Source of the DNA: Sphagnum compactum
Lineage: Eukaryota; Bryophyta; Sphagnopsida; Sphagnales
Assembly (NCBI GenBank): GCA_965153455.1
Contig: OZ234494.1
Span: 26,217,354-26,281,353 of the forward strand
Direction: 5' to 3'
Length of the DNA stretch: 64,000 nt
Part shown: positions 1 through 12,000 of the stretch, one piece after another
Position numbering within the stretch: the stretch's first letter is position 1
Layout of the letters: each line of letters begins with the position of its first letter
Made by a program: the position numbers and the translations under genes
Notes under the pieces: generated by a model
The model's input: only the letters and a program-made list of their open reading frames with translations
Database searches by the model: none
What the model was told of the DNA's origin: nothing

Positions 1-1400
1 AAAAGTTTTAATTAAAAGTCTTAAACAGTTTAAAGATCATGATTTGAACAACTCTGTAACAAAGGGAGGAGAACTTGCAAAGAAAATTGTAGCAGTGGAG
101 GGTGTAAGTCCAAGAGTTAATGGTTTACAGTTTACCACCTACATTATCAATCATGTTTTAAGATTTTAAACTGGACAAAGTATAGAAATTTTGTGAACAA
201 TTCATTCGTGCTTTTCGCTTTGCATTTGAAGGTTGAGCAAAGATTTGCAAATAACTTGTGCCAAATTGGTCCTCAAAAGTTCAAATAATCTTTAGAGCTT
301 CAATAAAACACAATGTTCTGCTGCTGCACAACCATGTGTAAACCCATAACCATTAACAGTCTAATTGAGGATGTCTTTTCTGCACTATTGAAGATTGCCC
401 TGATTCTGAAGGATAACATTCTTCCCAATTTGCAGTACCAGGCTAAAACCATGTAGTCGAGCTGCTGGGATTGAGATACGAAATTACATCCTCCCAAGTT
501 GCTATATCAGACTATGAGCATAGTGCAGCTGCTGGGATTGAGCTATAACTGAATCGCTGCTTGTTATAATAGCTCCGTCTTTTTTAGAGGGTAGCTGAGT
601 ACAGCTAGAGTTTTTTAAAGGTGTTAGAGGTTATGATTTGTTGCAGGGTTTTACAATATTCATTGATAGTGCCTTTGATTTGAGGAAGGGGCATATTTAG
701 TCAAGTAAGTTGCGTGGAAGAGTTGAGAGAGTGTTTAATGGTGAAGGTGGCATGTAGGATATATATCACATTTTTAGAGGCACACATCTTTCTTTAGGGT
801 TTTAGACTGTTAGGGTACGAGTTGGAAAGAAGTTACTCAGCAGCCTGAGATTTTGCCCACTTCACTGTTTGAACGTTTTTTGAATGCGATTTGGGTTTGG
901 ACTAAATGACCCTAAAGAAGGGCCTGGTACATTTTTGTAACTGAGAAGGCGTCACAAGGAGCATTAAGTCAATTGATGGTGCTTTGGAATGTTATTTTTT
1001 GTGAAGCAAATGATAGTGTAGAGAAGATAGAGGTGTGGTGATACAAGAAAATGAGGATATTGGTGGTGATAGGATTCATAACTAGTGATGGAAGAGCTAG
1101 TTAACTGTGTGCAAAACCCTGTTTGTTGTGTTTAAATGTGTGCACAACAATGTGTGCTTGCATGTCTGATAGACAGTTTGGGTTTTTGTAGATAATAATT
1201 TATGATTAACACTTGTGCAGACATCACACAAGTAGAAAGCAGTTTTGTTTAGAGTTTTGATCAACAGAAGATCAATGCATCTCTGCACTGACCTTCACAC
1301 ATTTAGCATCAGCAAGCATGCAGGTTATTGGGTGTATATAATAAGATCAATACATTTGTGGAAACATCAGGCACAAGGATCAGCAGCAGCGCTGCGGCAG
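1..1400. other. Left-edge spacer without a recognisable gene
   Basis: I see no protein family, RNA gene or clear repeat here. Reading frames on both strands are short and of unbiased composition. The right part (about 1260-1400) may border the 3' untranslated region of the minus-strand LHCII gene. Confidence 0.5.
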
Positions 1401-1411
1401 CAAGCAGGAAA

Positions 1412-1417
1412 TTTATT
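1412..1417 (-). terminator. Candidate poly(A) signal of the LHCII gene
   Basis: The minus strand reads AATAAA here, about 340 bases past the LHCII stop codon, a plausible plant 3' UTR length. Plant poly(A) signals are loose, so this is only a candidate. Confidence 0.3.
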
Positions 1418-1756
1418 CCCCGTTGCTGCAATCATACAACTTACACAACACAGCTTTTCTAGATGCTCCTCTCGGTTAGTATATCCAACAGCTATGTACC
1501 TTGACATATTGCAACCTCAACGAGGCTGCAGTCCCTTACATTCACCGGTCTACTATAACAATCATGAGATATGAATGTGAAATTGCAATTCAAAGTGCTC
1601 GCCTATCGACACACAAACAAGAGCTCCAACCACAACCGCACCGACCGAACTGTTTGTCGAGAGATCACACACAAACCTTGATCAAGACGCACCGTTGATT
1701 AGAAAATTAGAAAAGGCACTGGAAACAACACAAATTCAAGGGAGCAGAGAAAGGAT

Positions 1757-2868
1757 CTACGAGCCGGGAGTGAAGTTTGTAGCATATGCCCAGGCGTTGT
1801 TGGTGACTGGGTCAGCCAAGTGGTCGCTCAAATTCTCCAATGGACCCTTGCCGGTGACGATGGCCTGCACGAAGAATCCGAACATGGAGAACATCGCCAG
1901 TCTTCCGTTCTTGAGTTCCTTCACCTTGAGCTCAGCGAAAGTGTCGGGATCGTCAGCCAAGCCCAAGGGATCGAATGAGCCTCCTGGGTAGAGTGGGTCC
2001 GTCACGTCTCCCAACGGCCCTCCTGCAACGCGGTAGCCCTCGACGGCGCCCATGAGGACCACCTGGCAAGCCCAGATGGCTAGAATGCTCTGAGCGTGCA
2101 CCAACGACGGGCTGCCCAAGTAGTCGAGGCCGCCGTCAGCGAAGATCTGAGAACCAGCCTTGAACCACACTGCCTCTCCGAATTTAGTTCCGTTCTTGGC
2201 CAGAAGCTCAGGGGTGACGCAACCCAAAGCTCCGAGCATGGCCCAGCGGGCATGGATGACCTCCAGCTCCCTGTTCTTGGCGAAGGTCTCGGGATCGGCT
2301 GACAGGCCTGCGGTGTCCCAGCCATAGTCGCCGGGGAACTCTCCAGTCAAGTAGGAGGGAGTATCTCCGGAGAAGGGGCCCAAGTACTTGGGACGCTCAG
2401 GTCCATACCTGCAACAAAACTCCAGAAAACCATCAAGCTCTCAGAGAATGTCCAAGCGAACAATGAAAGCAAACCGCAAAAGCTTCTAAGCATCTTTATT
2501 CTTCAATCCGTCCCAGGCTCCGCGAGAGAGAGAGCTCCTTCAAAATCCCTCAGCTCAAATTAAAGCTTCGGAAACAAGTAATAATGTACCTTGAGAAGAT
2601 CTGCAGCTCTAGAAAACTCTCAGAACCTCAACTACTCTAAAGAATCACAAGACAAACAGCTTATCTGACTGCTGAATTGCGTCAAAACAAAACAATATCG
2701 GGAGAGACAGGGACAGAGAGCAGACCAGATGCTCGACGGAGCGCCACCCCTGCTGCGCATTTGAACGCGGGCCTCATTGGTGCCGACCTTGATGGACAGC
2801 TCACTGCTCTGCTTCAATACTGTCTGACCTGCGAAGGCGGTTGAGGCACAGGCAGTAGCTGACGCCAT
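1757..2868 (-). CDS. LHCII chlorophyll a/b-binding protein (Lhcb1/2-like), two exons
   Basis: The product is a light-harvesting antenna protein of photosystem II that binds chlorophyll a, chlorophyll b and carotenoids in the thylakoid membrane. Exon 1 is 2868-2726 and exon 2 is 2408-1757 on the minus strand, joined across a 317-base GT-AG intron that splits the Trp48 codon. The product is 264 residues, the usual LHCII length. Residues 1 to about 36 look like a chloroplast transit peptide (Ala/Ser/Thr-rich, starting MASATACAS). WYGPER at 48-53 fits the WYxxxR trimerisation motif of major LHCII. EVIHAR at 97-102 is the helix B chlorophyll-binding signature, helix C lies at about 152-173, and helix A carries ExxNxR at 212-217. 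The protein ends NFTPGS. The start is the first ATG after a CT-rich leader. The donor (GTCTGC) is weak but keeps frame and family sequence. Major LHCII is clear; Lhcb1 versus Lhcb2 is not settled. Confidence 0.95.
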
Positions 2869-3075
2869 GTCCGCACACAGAGAAAGACACAGAGAGTGAG
2901 AGAGAGAGAGAGGGGCGACGAAGAAAGAGAATCTCAGAGCAGCAAAGAGCAGATGCGAGAGAGAGAGAGAGACGGTGGAAAACTTGCAACAAGAAGATGC
3001 TTTTATTAGGATTCGATCAGGAGCTCAATCCGCTGCACAAACTCAAAAATCTAGTTACACCAATGGACGTGTCTT
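2869..3075 (-). promoter_or_regulatory. LHCII 5' leader and core promoter candidates
   Basis: Read on the minus strand, the 130 bases before the LHCII ATG are rich in CTCTCT runs (GAGAGA on the plus strand at about 2897-2910 and 2958-2970), typical of plant leaders. Upstream is an AT-rich TATA-like stretch (AATAAAAG, about 3000-3010). At 3060-3073 the plus strand has CCAAT followed directly by GACGTGTC, an ACGT-core element. CCAAT and ACGT boxes are common in light-regulated Lhcb promoters. No transcription start is visible from sequence. Confidence 0.4.
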
Positions 3076-5880
3076 GCCTGGATATAGTAATCCTATCTGC
3101 TGCTGAGGAGATGGTGCCTTGTCTTTTCTTGGTAAATTTTGCAGGTGGGAAGCAAGCAGCAAGCAACAAGCAAATTCTTACATGAGATTGTGGGCAATGG
3201 ATGACTTCTTTGCTGTAATGTTTTCTAGATTCTTGTTCCATCATGTCAAACTTGATCAATTGGCTGACAGTTAAGTCACAAAATTTTCTTGAGCATTGCT
3301 GATTGATTGAATGTCTCACTCTTTTTTTTTACACCCCACCACAAGAAGTAATCTGCTGGCAGTCCAGTTTATTAGGTCCCTGCAGTAGAGCTTGATTAAG
3401 AGCTTGTTCCAAGAACAATTCAGAGAGATTTGTGCTGTGACAATTGAAGTTAAGCAAGCGAAGTCTCTGGCTGTTTTAAGTTACTGACTCCAAGGCAGAT
3501 GGATCAACATCACTGCAGCAATTTGGAGTTTTTAAGAAGGCTTGGGTTTGAAACTTTGAGGTGATGATCATTTCTCTGCAAGTAGAAAAAAGTAGGACTG
3601 CAAACCTTCTCACAATGCAATGAAGGATGGAATGTTTTGAATATTTTGTGCAGTGTTTTGGATTCCATTGCAGTGGTGTTGTTACAGAACTGAGTGGTAG
3701 ATCTGCAAATGTTTGCTGTGCATTTGATTTGGATGTGCAGTTTTTGGGTGATCCAAAACATCCAGCAAAAGAATCTTCTTTGATCATACTTCCATGAGCA
3801 AATACGAAAGTAAAAGTGAATAGCAAAGTGGAGGATCCATGAGGAACATGATTTGAGTACAGAGGTGTGAGTATGGATACCTGCTGCTGATGTTGCTCAT
3901 TGGCTTTCAAGGATTTGTCATATCCTCTGCTTCCTGTGAGAAACTGGCTGGATGTCTAGTTGTGTGGTATACAAGCAGATAACTGCAGCTCTCCATCAGT
4001 CGAATTCGATGTTGAAATTTCTTCCATTCTGCCATTTTTCATTATTGACACTGGGTGCATGCTTATCACCAGATTGTGAATGGGAAGAGTTTGGAACAAA
4101 ATCAATCTGCTGGACCCAGGCAAAATGTTTGAAGGCTAGCTGCTTGCCTTTTGCAATCTACACTCCAGTAACAAAAGACAATGTTGTAAGAGTTTGCAAT
4201 CAACACAAAAGAACAGGTGATGAATGTCTGAATGGGAGAATTTGTGCTCCCCATCACCATGTCAACACTGAAACTTCAGGATGCTCCTTCTAGAAATGAA
4301 TGACTTGCTGCTTGACACATGCTGCAGCTTTGCTGTTGTAGTCAACCAAAATTTCAAAAAAGCAAATTCATCAAGGCTCACTGTCTTAAGATCCCCATCA
4401 AACAAAAATCTGCCAATTCAATCAGCTGCATCAAATAGCAGTTCCTGATTCCCAGAATGGGGATAATGGGTTTGATCTGGCTGGTGCACAGACCTGGACT
4501 GTTTCTGACATTCTTGTATGCCCTTCATGACCTCTATATACTGATTACTGCTCAGGCAAGTAATCTCCTACATAAAAAGAGAATGGATCTATGGGTTACT
4601 GGATGAACAGCCCAACTACAAGCTTTTAAATAGATTTTTCTGCACATTAAAAGAAAGAAATCTTCCTTTTTGATCATCTGTATCCCTGGCAATCTTTCAA
4701 TTTGAATGCTTGACACATAAGAAGCTCAGGGAGCCAGGAAGTTGCCAACATGATTCGTTGCATTGCATGGTTGACTCTCCATGTGAACCCTGTAATGAAA
4801 TTGAAGGGAAATTTGTCAACTTCAAGAAGAGTGTCTGAGACACAGCAGTCCCAAAGTCCCTCCTGCCAAGTTCTGCTATCATTGCTAGTTAAACAGAAGA
4901 ATTTAGCATGCTTGTCATTTGCCAACCCCATGGTCTCAACAAAGTTTTGTGGAGTGGTCAGAGCTGGTCTGTACTGCATGTCACTTTCCAAAGTTGGCCA
5001 CACAGCTTTTGAGCCACCATTGGCCTCTGGTGCTACTGACATGATGATCTGTGCTACCAGGTGGTGTTTTTCTTGATATGTTAAAACTGACCAACAGATG
5101 GCTCAAAGCTCTGCTCTGAGGAAGAACTAGTCTACTACACATGGTTGTTCTTGATACATGAACATCTGAGCAGCAACAGGTGGCTCAAAACTCTGCTCTG
5201 AGAACAAACCTCCACTTTGATACCTGAGCATGCAAGTCTCTGGAATAAGAGATCTCATTCATTGAGCAAGAACTCCTTTCTTTTGTAGCAAAATTGCAAG
5301 TGGTGGAGAAAGCCTTGACATCTTTCTGTTGTATCTGTTCCCGTATTGAACACTGTAAACCACTGATGGTATCCTTCACTTGAGGCCAAGAATCTGGCAT
5401 TTGTCACTGAAAATTGACAGTTTGTATGAAACAAAAGTGGGTTCATTGACACAAACCTTCTTCCAAACATGGGCCCTCTCCTATACCAACAACTGAAGCA
5501 TGTAAAACAACCTCAAAATGAGAGATCATAGACATCCTTCACATAGGCAACCCCTTTAGGCTTCAAATGGGGTTTGAAACTCCTAGGAGCATCAAAATTA
5601 GTGTCCCAGGCATTTCATCCTGGGTTTGAGACTTCACCATTGTGCCTTCACTGCGGCCTCACTGCTGTTATTATGTCATCCTGAGCAATATATGCATCAC
5701 TGGCACCTTGTTCTGCCCTGTTTCAGCAAAATTTGCTCACTTTACAGATAGGTAGCCTTTCTGGGTGAAATAGGGGTTTTGAGGTGAAACCCCTGCCCAA
5801 ACACAGGGTTACTTTACAGATTTCTCTAATTTTGGATCATGAATGAGAATTCTGACATCCATTTTCCAGTGATAAAAGAC
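3076..5880. other. Spacer with no supported gene
   Basis: Short reading frames occur on both strands, but none has a recognisable domain. A minus-strand frame at 4674-5042 (122 codons) and a Cys-rich plus-strand frame at 3952-4293 were examined and are not supported. The region lies just past the 3' end of the pseudogene at 5.9-7.2 kb and may hold more decayed gene sequence that I cannot identify. Confidence 0.4.
5093..5208. repeat. Local direct duplication, period about 83 bp
   Basis: A block of about 35 bases beginning AACAGATGGCTCAAAGCTC at 5093 recurs near 5176 as AACAGGTGGCTCAAAACTC, and both continue into TGCTCTGAG. There are two imperfect copies in direct orientation. Confidence 0.6.
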
Positions 5881-5899
5881 TAAGGACCCTTTCCATTTG

Positions 5900-7163
5900 C
5901 AAATAGATGGTTCTTAGTCTTTACCTGCTGTTGTTTGGAGACACTGATTACATCTTCACTTCCACTGGGTGGGTCATTGGCAAAATTCTTCCTCACATGT
6001 CTCACTGCTGTCTTGGTTTGTTGCTTTCTTGGCTTCAAGAACTTCTTTCAATTTATGCATGTCCTGACGCCAATCCAAGAACTTAGAAACTAAGGGGAAC
6101 CAACTTTAGCACTACAGATTTGGGCATCAGTGCAGTTTTGACCAAGACAAGCTTGTTGTAGTTCCAGATGAGATACTGTTGCCACTCTTGATATTCCTTA
6201 TAGCTCCATGGCACAAAGTGTGATTCTCTATCTCCTTGCATGACACCCGCCTCTTCCCAGCTGATGCATCTTTCTTCAGCTTCATGGCATCTGCTACAAT
6301 CCTGAAGGCAGCCTGTGATGGTTATGTTGGTGTATTACTTCTCTTGGCCAAAATATCCCGTCATCATGCCCAGATTGTCGAGGAGACATCTTTAATTTCT
6401 ATCATTTTGGCAGAAGACTGCAGCTCTCAAAGATGTTTTGGGTGTATGGCTTCATAACGCAGCTCTCTGAAATAATCCTTCTGCTCATCACAGCGGGCTG
6501 GCATTGATGAGCCTTCAAAACATGTAGAAGCCTTCAGACCATTGTTTGCCTTTTGCCATAGGAATTTGAACTGTCTGGTTCCTTGGTAAGTTTTTGAACC
6601 CTCTTTGTCAAGTTCCTGCTGCTGTATGAAGAATGATAAGAGATAGTGTCCAGTTGTTAAGATGAAAAGAACTTTATGTGATTTTGGATGTTCTTTCTTC
6701 ACAATTGGAGTTACTCAAACAGTCGCTTGCAGCTTGGTGCCATCTTTGCAGAGTTATGGGCTGTCATGGAGAAATACCTCCTCACCAAAACTAGCTGGCT
6801 GATCACTTTCTTGAGGTCCACAAACCGCCCACATGCTGTGCTTTCCTAGATTCCCTGACTGCAGCATCTCCTCCAGATGCCATAGATGGGTATAATTTGA
6901 GCTGAGAAGGTTTGCCATTGATGTCAAGAACTCCAGGACAAGCTTTGTTGTGGTGATAGTTTAGCTGTTGCTTGGATGTACACTTCTTATTGCAATGAAT
7001 GCACTTCAATGCAGTCTGGGCCTTCATTTTTTCCTGGATCATCAAAAGGTTGATTTCCCTTTGAAGACAGATGTGCCTCACAGATCAACTTTTCATATTC
7101 ATCATCATCATACACTATTTTGTGAGTGTCTTTGACCACTTTCACCTTACAAGTCTTCACCAT
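5900..7163 (-). pseudogene. Broken relative of the zinc-finger/TPR gene
   Basis: The minus strand is colinear with the intact gene at 36454-40683. It starts at 7163 with MVKTCKVKV, preceded by the same acceptor-like context (GCAGCACAATGG here, GCAGCATAATGG there). At about 6900-7000 it encodes one C2HC finger (CIHCNKKC, then LNYH and a Cys) followed by the family segment LDINGKP and LKLYPS. At about 6430-6700 it matches the middle domain (KEHPKSH, ELDKEGS). Down to about 5900 it matches the part just before the repeats (NQDSSE). Frameshifts and in-frame stops break it throughout. It has one finger rather than two and no TPR array. I infer an old inverted duplicate that has lost function. Confidence 0.8.
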
Positions 7164-9080
7164 TGTGCTGCATCAACATAACAGAAGTTATACTTACAGC
7201 ATCATCCATTCAATTGCTGTGATGTGAGAGTGGTTCAGGAGCTTAACATGACTTTAGACACCAATCCTGAACACCAAGGTGGTGTTATTTTGTGACCCCA
7301 ATCTGACATGTGCATAGTCAACAATAATGCAAATTACTATACCATATGCTATACAATTCACCCTTAGGAGTTTGCAGTTCATGGGGTTAGCATCACATAC
7401 AGGAAAGTATTGCATCCCTCAGTTGCTTGAAATTATCTGGAGTCAAAGACATGGGTGGGACAACACTAAACCACAAAATTCCCAGAAGAATTGTGAGATA
7501 AACTTACAGGGCTTTCAGTTGTACTTGGGAACACAGATAAATGAATGCAGAGATATCTTCAACAATTTGAAGGTATTTTTATAGTGAGTGCAGTCATAAC
7601 CTGTCAGACCATCACCTTTTTCACAAATAGCAGTGACTAATAGCTGCCATGACTGCCCACTGCCTTTGTCAGCTCCTGAAAGTGGGTGTGGATAAGTGAT
7701 CAATAATCTGCCCAAAATTTTCAGCAAACCATTTTACAAAATCTGCTCCTGAGTTTATCACATTTGCACATGAAGTGGAAAATTCCTGGTCATGATGTTC
7801 AGTAGCACTTGAGACAATACATATATCTTCAAACCCTGCATTCAGTGAAGATCCACCATACTATTTCAACTTGGATTCATGAAAAATTACATTGAAACAA
7901 AGATGAACATGTGTGCATATCTCAAATATTTCTAGATTTGTTGGCAACATGGCTGCTAAACCTGCAAGACAAGTCCAATGTATTGTGGATACTCTACACT
8001 TGATTCAAGTAGAGGCGAAGTTCCAGTAACTTACAATAGAAAGCATGATAGCAAGCTAGGTCTAAGGGGGTAAAAGACAAAATATATCAATTCACATAGA
8101 AGGTGGTCAAGTGCAAAATTACTGATTCTGTTGCTGTACTAGTGTGATTATAGACACTGTACTTTAAGTCTAAGGAAGTCCAATGAAGTTCCAAGTCTTG
8201 GCTGTCAATATGGCAAAGGACAGCGCTACATACTGAATCTCTTTGGAATATTAGTGCACTCTGAAAATTGCCATTGCCATTGACTTCAAGATTGTTCCGG
8301 AATGACCAAGGAACCCTTAGTGAAGTGCATGGAACCCTGAGAACAGTAATTGACAACGAAACGTGAAACTCTGCTTGCTGACTCGCTGAAAGACAATGAC
8401 CAGGCATCACAAAAACTTCTAAAAGAGGGTGATCTGAATATACTTTACCCCTGCAAAATTTTGTCTCATCAACTGGCTAAAATCAAGGCTTTGAGATCGT
8501 CTGTCAAAAAAAAGGCAGGGAAGAGGCCAGACTGAGTTTCAGCCATCCCTTGTAATTCTCTTCCTCTTTGCAATCTTTGCTAAGATGACACGTACTTGCG
8601 AGGGCAATCGTCAAGACCTGTGCAGTTCAAAATCATGTACTTAGCATCAAAACAACGCAAAAAACTCTTTACCCACTTGTTTGGAAGGTCACTGGATTTC
8701 CACACGGATGAAAATCACCAAACAGCAGACTCCGTCTTCTTCTCTCAAAATCTTGAACACAGTGCTCGAAGCAAAAACTCAAGGACGTTCTTGCACAACC
8801 TTTCATACAAGGAAAGCGCATTCGAAAGCCTTGATTCTAGAAGAGGGCAAAAAGATTAGGAAACGGAAGAAATTAGGCAAGTTCTTGATAACACACCGTT
8901 TGTGTACAGAACCGACTCTCAGTATCCTGTTCCTTTCTCCAAATATTGAAAACAGCTCCAGATCTAAGTACAGGAGATTCGAAAATCTCCGCTTGAAGGC
9001 TAACAAGTAAGAAAACCGCGCAACTCAATAAACCAATTTCCCTGCACAATTAATGCCTTGATCAAATTCTTTCGATTGCA
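7164..9080 (-). repeat. Upstream region shared with the zinc-finger/TPR gene (inverted paralogous copy)
   Basis: Read on the minus strand, this matches about 34130-36453 in order. At 8230-8345 it matches the block at about 34860-34960 (shared TTCACTAAGGGT and ATTCCAAAGAGA). At 9000-9080 it matches 34135-34230 (shared AAAGAATTTGATCAA). A donor-like GTAAGT near 7530 corresponds to one at 36265. A coding-looking stretch at 7600-7727 (WQLLVTAICEKGDGL) has a weaker relative at 36020-36150 and another at about 42720-42900. I do not recognise its domain. So the whole leader and promoter were duplicated along with the gene body, then diverged far more than the 28-kb tandem copies. Confidence 0.65.
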
Positions 9081-12000
9081 CTCCGCCGGGCCATTAAATA
9101 CATCCTTTCTACGGCAGCCGGTATCGAAGCCCACAACTAGCTCCTCAGGATCATGATATGCGACTCGAAAGCAATGACTTTTGATGATCTCCGATGGCTT
9201 TAAATACCTAGGTGAGCCCTGCAGAGTTAGCGTGTTGATTAATCTGTGTTAGAGCATCTCCACCCCACACCGGCAAACAACTCCTTTATTTTAGAATAGA
9301 ATACTGTTTAATGATCACTGTGCCCACCCACAAACGTCATAAAAGTCCCTTTAAACACTCAAAGACCATTTATGTCTTTACATCTGGACGAGTAATAATC
9401 ACTCTCCAAATCCATAGTAGAAGAAAAGCTTTTTAAATGCATTAAAATGACCAGTGCAAAATGGACCATCCATACCAGAGAGAGAGCAGCAGGATTTGCG
9501 CTATCCTGCTGCAAGACTTAACGAAAAGGGGTGTTTGCCGTTGTGAGGTGGAGATGCTCTTACCCTTTCATTCAAATTATATTAATTTTTTTTTAATCAA
9601 TTATTCTTCTAAAAGGTGGAACTTACTAATGGAAAATGCATGTCATAATGTGGGCATTGCATGGCGGGTGAAAACCTGGTAAAACAAATGGCCCATCCTA
9701 TTGCATAAATGGAAAATAATCATAAAATAAAATTTGATGTACTGGATTTTAGAATGTTAATTATCTTAATGATCAATAATGAACATTTTTTAAAATTTTA
9801 TTTCAATAAATTTGAAATAATTACATTTTTAAAATGAATTTAATTAAAATTTTCAAAATTGCAAGTAAAAAAATTGCTTACATACTAAAAGAAAATTACA
9901 AAATAGGTTTTAAGTAAATGAATTGTTAGATATTTTTTCATTTTCAAGTTCATGAAATTCTTTAAAATATTTATATGTTTTCAATTTTTACATGTTATAA
10001 ACATATTAATATATCAAACTTTTCATGTATGATAATGAACTTTAACACAACATTGATCGTCCAATTTCAAACATATTTGTTACTTTATTTTATTGTACCA
10101 AAGTTGCTCAAATTGTGTATCCATATTATCATAAATTCACATTGGTTTCAAAATACTAGTTAAAATGATTTTGAATCTATTTTTTTCTATTTGTGTCAAA
10201 AAACCTAGACTATTTTAAAACTAAATCTTCAAGGCCTAACTTTTTTCTTTGTTTCACCATGCTTTTATCTAAGGACATTTCACAAAAAGAAATGCCCACC
10301 AGCAAGGTTATAACATGTATGGTAATGCTCAAGGAACAAAACATTAGCTTGAGGTGAAACTAAAGGCCTTTATTTTGAAAATTCCTTGTTCCAATTAATC
10401 ATGTTATATGTTCCACCCAAGGCAAAGTCAAGGGGCATTTATTTTAGGAAAGCTTCACTTTGAAAGCATTATTCAACTTAAAGCCCACATGAAGCACTAG
10501 TAAAAAATCATTTAAAAAATTTCTTCTTCATGGATAGGGGAAGAAAACTAAAAATGAAATGCCCACCCAGCTAAGCATTTCAATTTTCAAAGTCCCTGAC
10601 CTTTTGCAAATAGGAAAAATTCAATTGCCTAATGTGCCCTCCAAATACATTAAAAATAATTTGCCAATGTTTTAGGTGACAAAAACTAGTTATAATTCTC
10701 GTATTCCATTTATCTTAAACTCCTCTCTTTTTTTTTCATTTGGCCTCTTAGGTGTGTCCATGTTAATAGGAGCCACCCCCACCATTTTTTTGAATGTTTA
10801 TCTTGGAATATTTTAAACAAAATCTTCTAAAAAATCTTTTAAAATATATTTTTTCTTTATAGTATTTTTTTAAGGTTTGTATTAAAAATTTGTCAAAAAC
10901 ATTTCATTTTCAAATATTTTCAAATCATTAACAAGATTTGATTTTGTTTAAAAACATTACTTATAGTGTTTTTACATATGTTTTATTCATTAGATTGATT
11001 TCATGTTTATGCACATGTTCTTATGATATATTATGAATGTTATTATTTAAATAAATCCAACAATTTGAAGATCAATTTAAATAATCATTTTAAAACATGA
11101 AAAATCAAACATAGATTAGTACATTTGTTGTGGCTCATGTTAGATGGACACACCTTCTAGTATTTTTGTAATGTTTTATCCTTTCTCTTTCATTTTTCAA
11201 TGTTAATTTGTTGCTTTTGTTTTTTCTTTGTGTTTTGTCTTTGCTTCTTGTCATGATTATAATCAACTCCACTCTCATGTGTTTGTAAATCAATTGTTCA
11301 TTCTACAATTAAGTCTTCTCTCACTTATTTGCAAGTCATCCACAACTTAGTTGCACTTGTCTTTGTTCATGGTTGTCCAATCCAAACAATAAAGTTTGCC
11401 TTTGGTTTCTAATTAATGTTATTTTTTCCTTGTATTTGTCTTCCTTTTCCATTCATAACTTGCATTTCTTTTTTCATTACATTTTTCATACATTTGTCTT
11501 GATTTCGAAACATTTTTTTTTGGCTTGTTGGGATGTGCATAAAAGTAAAATTGTGATTTAATTATAGTCTTTTTTTGGTGTTCTCACACAAACATTGACA
11601 ATTACACTTGATTGATAAACTCTGAAACAAAGTTCTTATTTGATAGCAACATCCCAAGCAATAACATACCACATTATACCAAAGTGGGCAATTGAACATG
11701 CATATCTAGTCTATTTTCAAGTAAAAACATTTAAATGACATTGAAATTAACATCTTTTTCATGTTCAAGTCCAAAAACCCTAATTTAAACCTTTTAAAAA
11801 CACTTTTTATAAATAGGGGTCTTGAAAAAATCAATTTAAATATTTGAATGAACTTTGTGATTATTCGGTCTTCATTTTGAATCTTATAAAGAATGAGAAA
11901 TCCAATCTATTTTCTTTTAGCAAAAAGTTGTCAAGATGTAACACAATTTTTTGAAAACATAATATTTTGTTGCAAATTCATTTTTTAAATTGCTAAAACA

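Noticed and set aside
3952-4293. Cys-rich 113-codon plus-strand frame as a small secreted protein
   Set aside because: Cysteine spacing fits no family I know, the hydrophobic start is not a convincing signal peptide, and no promoter or duplicate supports it.
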